Assembly (NCBI GenBank): GCA_028275005.1 | Contig: JAQCNN010000249.1 | Location: forward strand, 1 to 5,487 | Length of the DNA stretch: 5,487 nt | From: Salinirussus sp. | GTDB lineage: Archaea; Halobacteriota; Halobacteria; Halobacteriales; Haloarculaceae | Direction: 5' to 3' | Notes under the pieces: generated by a model | Seen by the model: the letters and a program-made list of their open reading frames with translations, nothing else | Database searches by the model: none | Told to the model about the DNA's origin: nothing | Translations under genes and position numbers: made by a program | Part shown: one piece after another, positions 5,143-5,487 of the stretch | Layout of the letters: every line of letters starts with the position of its first letter | Position numbering within the stretch: position 1 is the stretch's first letter

Positions 5143-5487
5143 ATGACCAGGAAACAGCTCAGCGATACTAGCCGACGGCGGGTGTTACAGGGTACAGGTG
5201 CGGGAGCAGCGGCGATGCTGGCCGGCTGTCTCGGCGGCGGGGGCAACGGTGACGGCGACGGCAACGGCGGCGGGGACCCGGCGGGGTTGCCGGAGGTGTT
5301 CATGCTGACGGACTACAACAATGAGCCCTGGCAGGCAAAGTGGAACGACCTCTCCTCGTCGTTTACCGAGGAGACGGACATCGGGACGAACATCGAGTAC
5401 TCGGGGATGTCCGGGGACCAGGAGAACCGGCTGGCGACGCTGATCCAGTCGGGGAACCCGCCGGACGTCAACACGTCCACGTTCGAC
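5143..5487 (+). CDS. ABC transporter substrate-binding lipoprotein, family 1 (N-terminal part; 3' end outside window)
   Basis: The first 115 codons of an extracellular solute-binding protein, which captures a substrate outside the cell and hands it to an ABC permease. The leader has a Tat motif (SRRRVLQ, residues 10-16), a short hydrophobic stretch rich in Gly and Ala, and a lipobox LAGC with Cys29 as the lipidation site. A Gly/Asn/Asp-rich linker (30-46) follows, typical of haloarchaeal lipoproteins. The mature domain begins PEVFMLTDYNNEPW, then WNDLSSSFTEETDI and NRLATLIQSGNPPDV, the usual opening of family 1 (MalE/UgpB-like) binding proteins, which favours a sugar or related solute. Full members are over 400 residues, so about three quarters is missing. 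The start is the first ATG after an in-frame TGA at 5086; an in-frame GTG at 5134 lies inside the inverted repeat and is less likely. Substrate specificity cannot be read from this part; permease genes would be expected downstream. Confidence 0.9.
   Translation, partial: MTRKQLSDTSRRRVLQGTGAGAAAMLAGCLGGGGNGDGDGNGGGDPAGLPEVFMLTDYNNEPWQAKWNDLSSSFTEETDIGTNIEYSGMSGDQENRLATLIQSGNPPDVNTSTFD

Noticed and set aside
5097..5303. Minus-strand Pro/Ser-rich open frame of 68 codons
   Set aside because: It is the complement of the Gly/Asp linker and signal peptide of the binding protein.

Overview
The window looks like part of a haloarchaeal chromosome. It is GC-rich, the encoded proteins are strongly acidic, the start of a solute-binding protein carries a Tat-type lipoprotein signal followed by a Gly/Asp/Asn-rich linker (typical of halophilic archaea), and the main gene is an archaeal MCM replicative helicase. 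I cannot name the genus from the sequence alone.

Almost all of it (1-4670, minus strand) is one uninterrupted reading frame of 1556 visible codons that starts with ATG at 4670 and runs off the left edge. It is the mcm gene, carrying two in-frame inteins. Read in transcription order: N-extein with the N-terminal domain, zinc site and the first part of Walker A (3678-4670, 331 aa); intein 1 (2091-3677, 529 aa), inserted between the Lys and the Ser of Walker A; a middle extein with Walker B (1851-2090, 80 aa); intein 2 (297-1850, 518 aa), inserted just before the conserved stretch leading to sensor 1; and a C-extein with sensor 1 and the arginine finger (1-296, 98 full codons). About 190 residues of a normal MCM should lie beyond the left edge. 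Each intein has splicing blocks at both ends, two LAGLIDADG (DOD) motifs with both acidic residues present, and an extra helix-turn-helix-like DNA-binding region between the nuclease and the last splicing block. About two thirds of the MCM frame seen here is therefore selfish protein-splicing DNA.

A 472-bp non-coding region (4671-5142) separates mcm from a divergent plus-strand gene. It holds a weak candidate promoter for mcm, a strong but oddly distant Shine-Dalgarno-like sequence, an AT-rich island, a short direct repeat, a clear TATA box for the right-hand gene, and a perfect 8-bp-arm inverted repeat between that TATA box and its start codon.

The right end (5143-5487, plus strand) is the first 115 codons of a family 1 extracellular solute-binding lipoprotein of an ABC importer. 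It has no evident functional link to mcm; the two genes only share the divergent spacer. The long open frames on the opposite strand of mcm are GC-rich shadows. I see no RNA gene, CRISPR array or insertion sequence.
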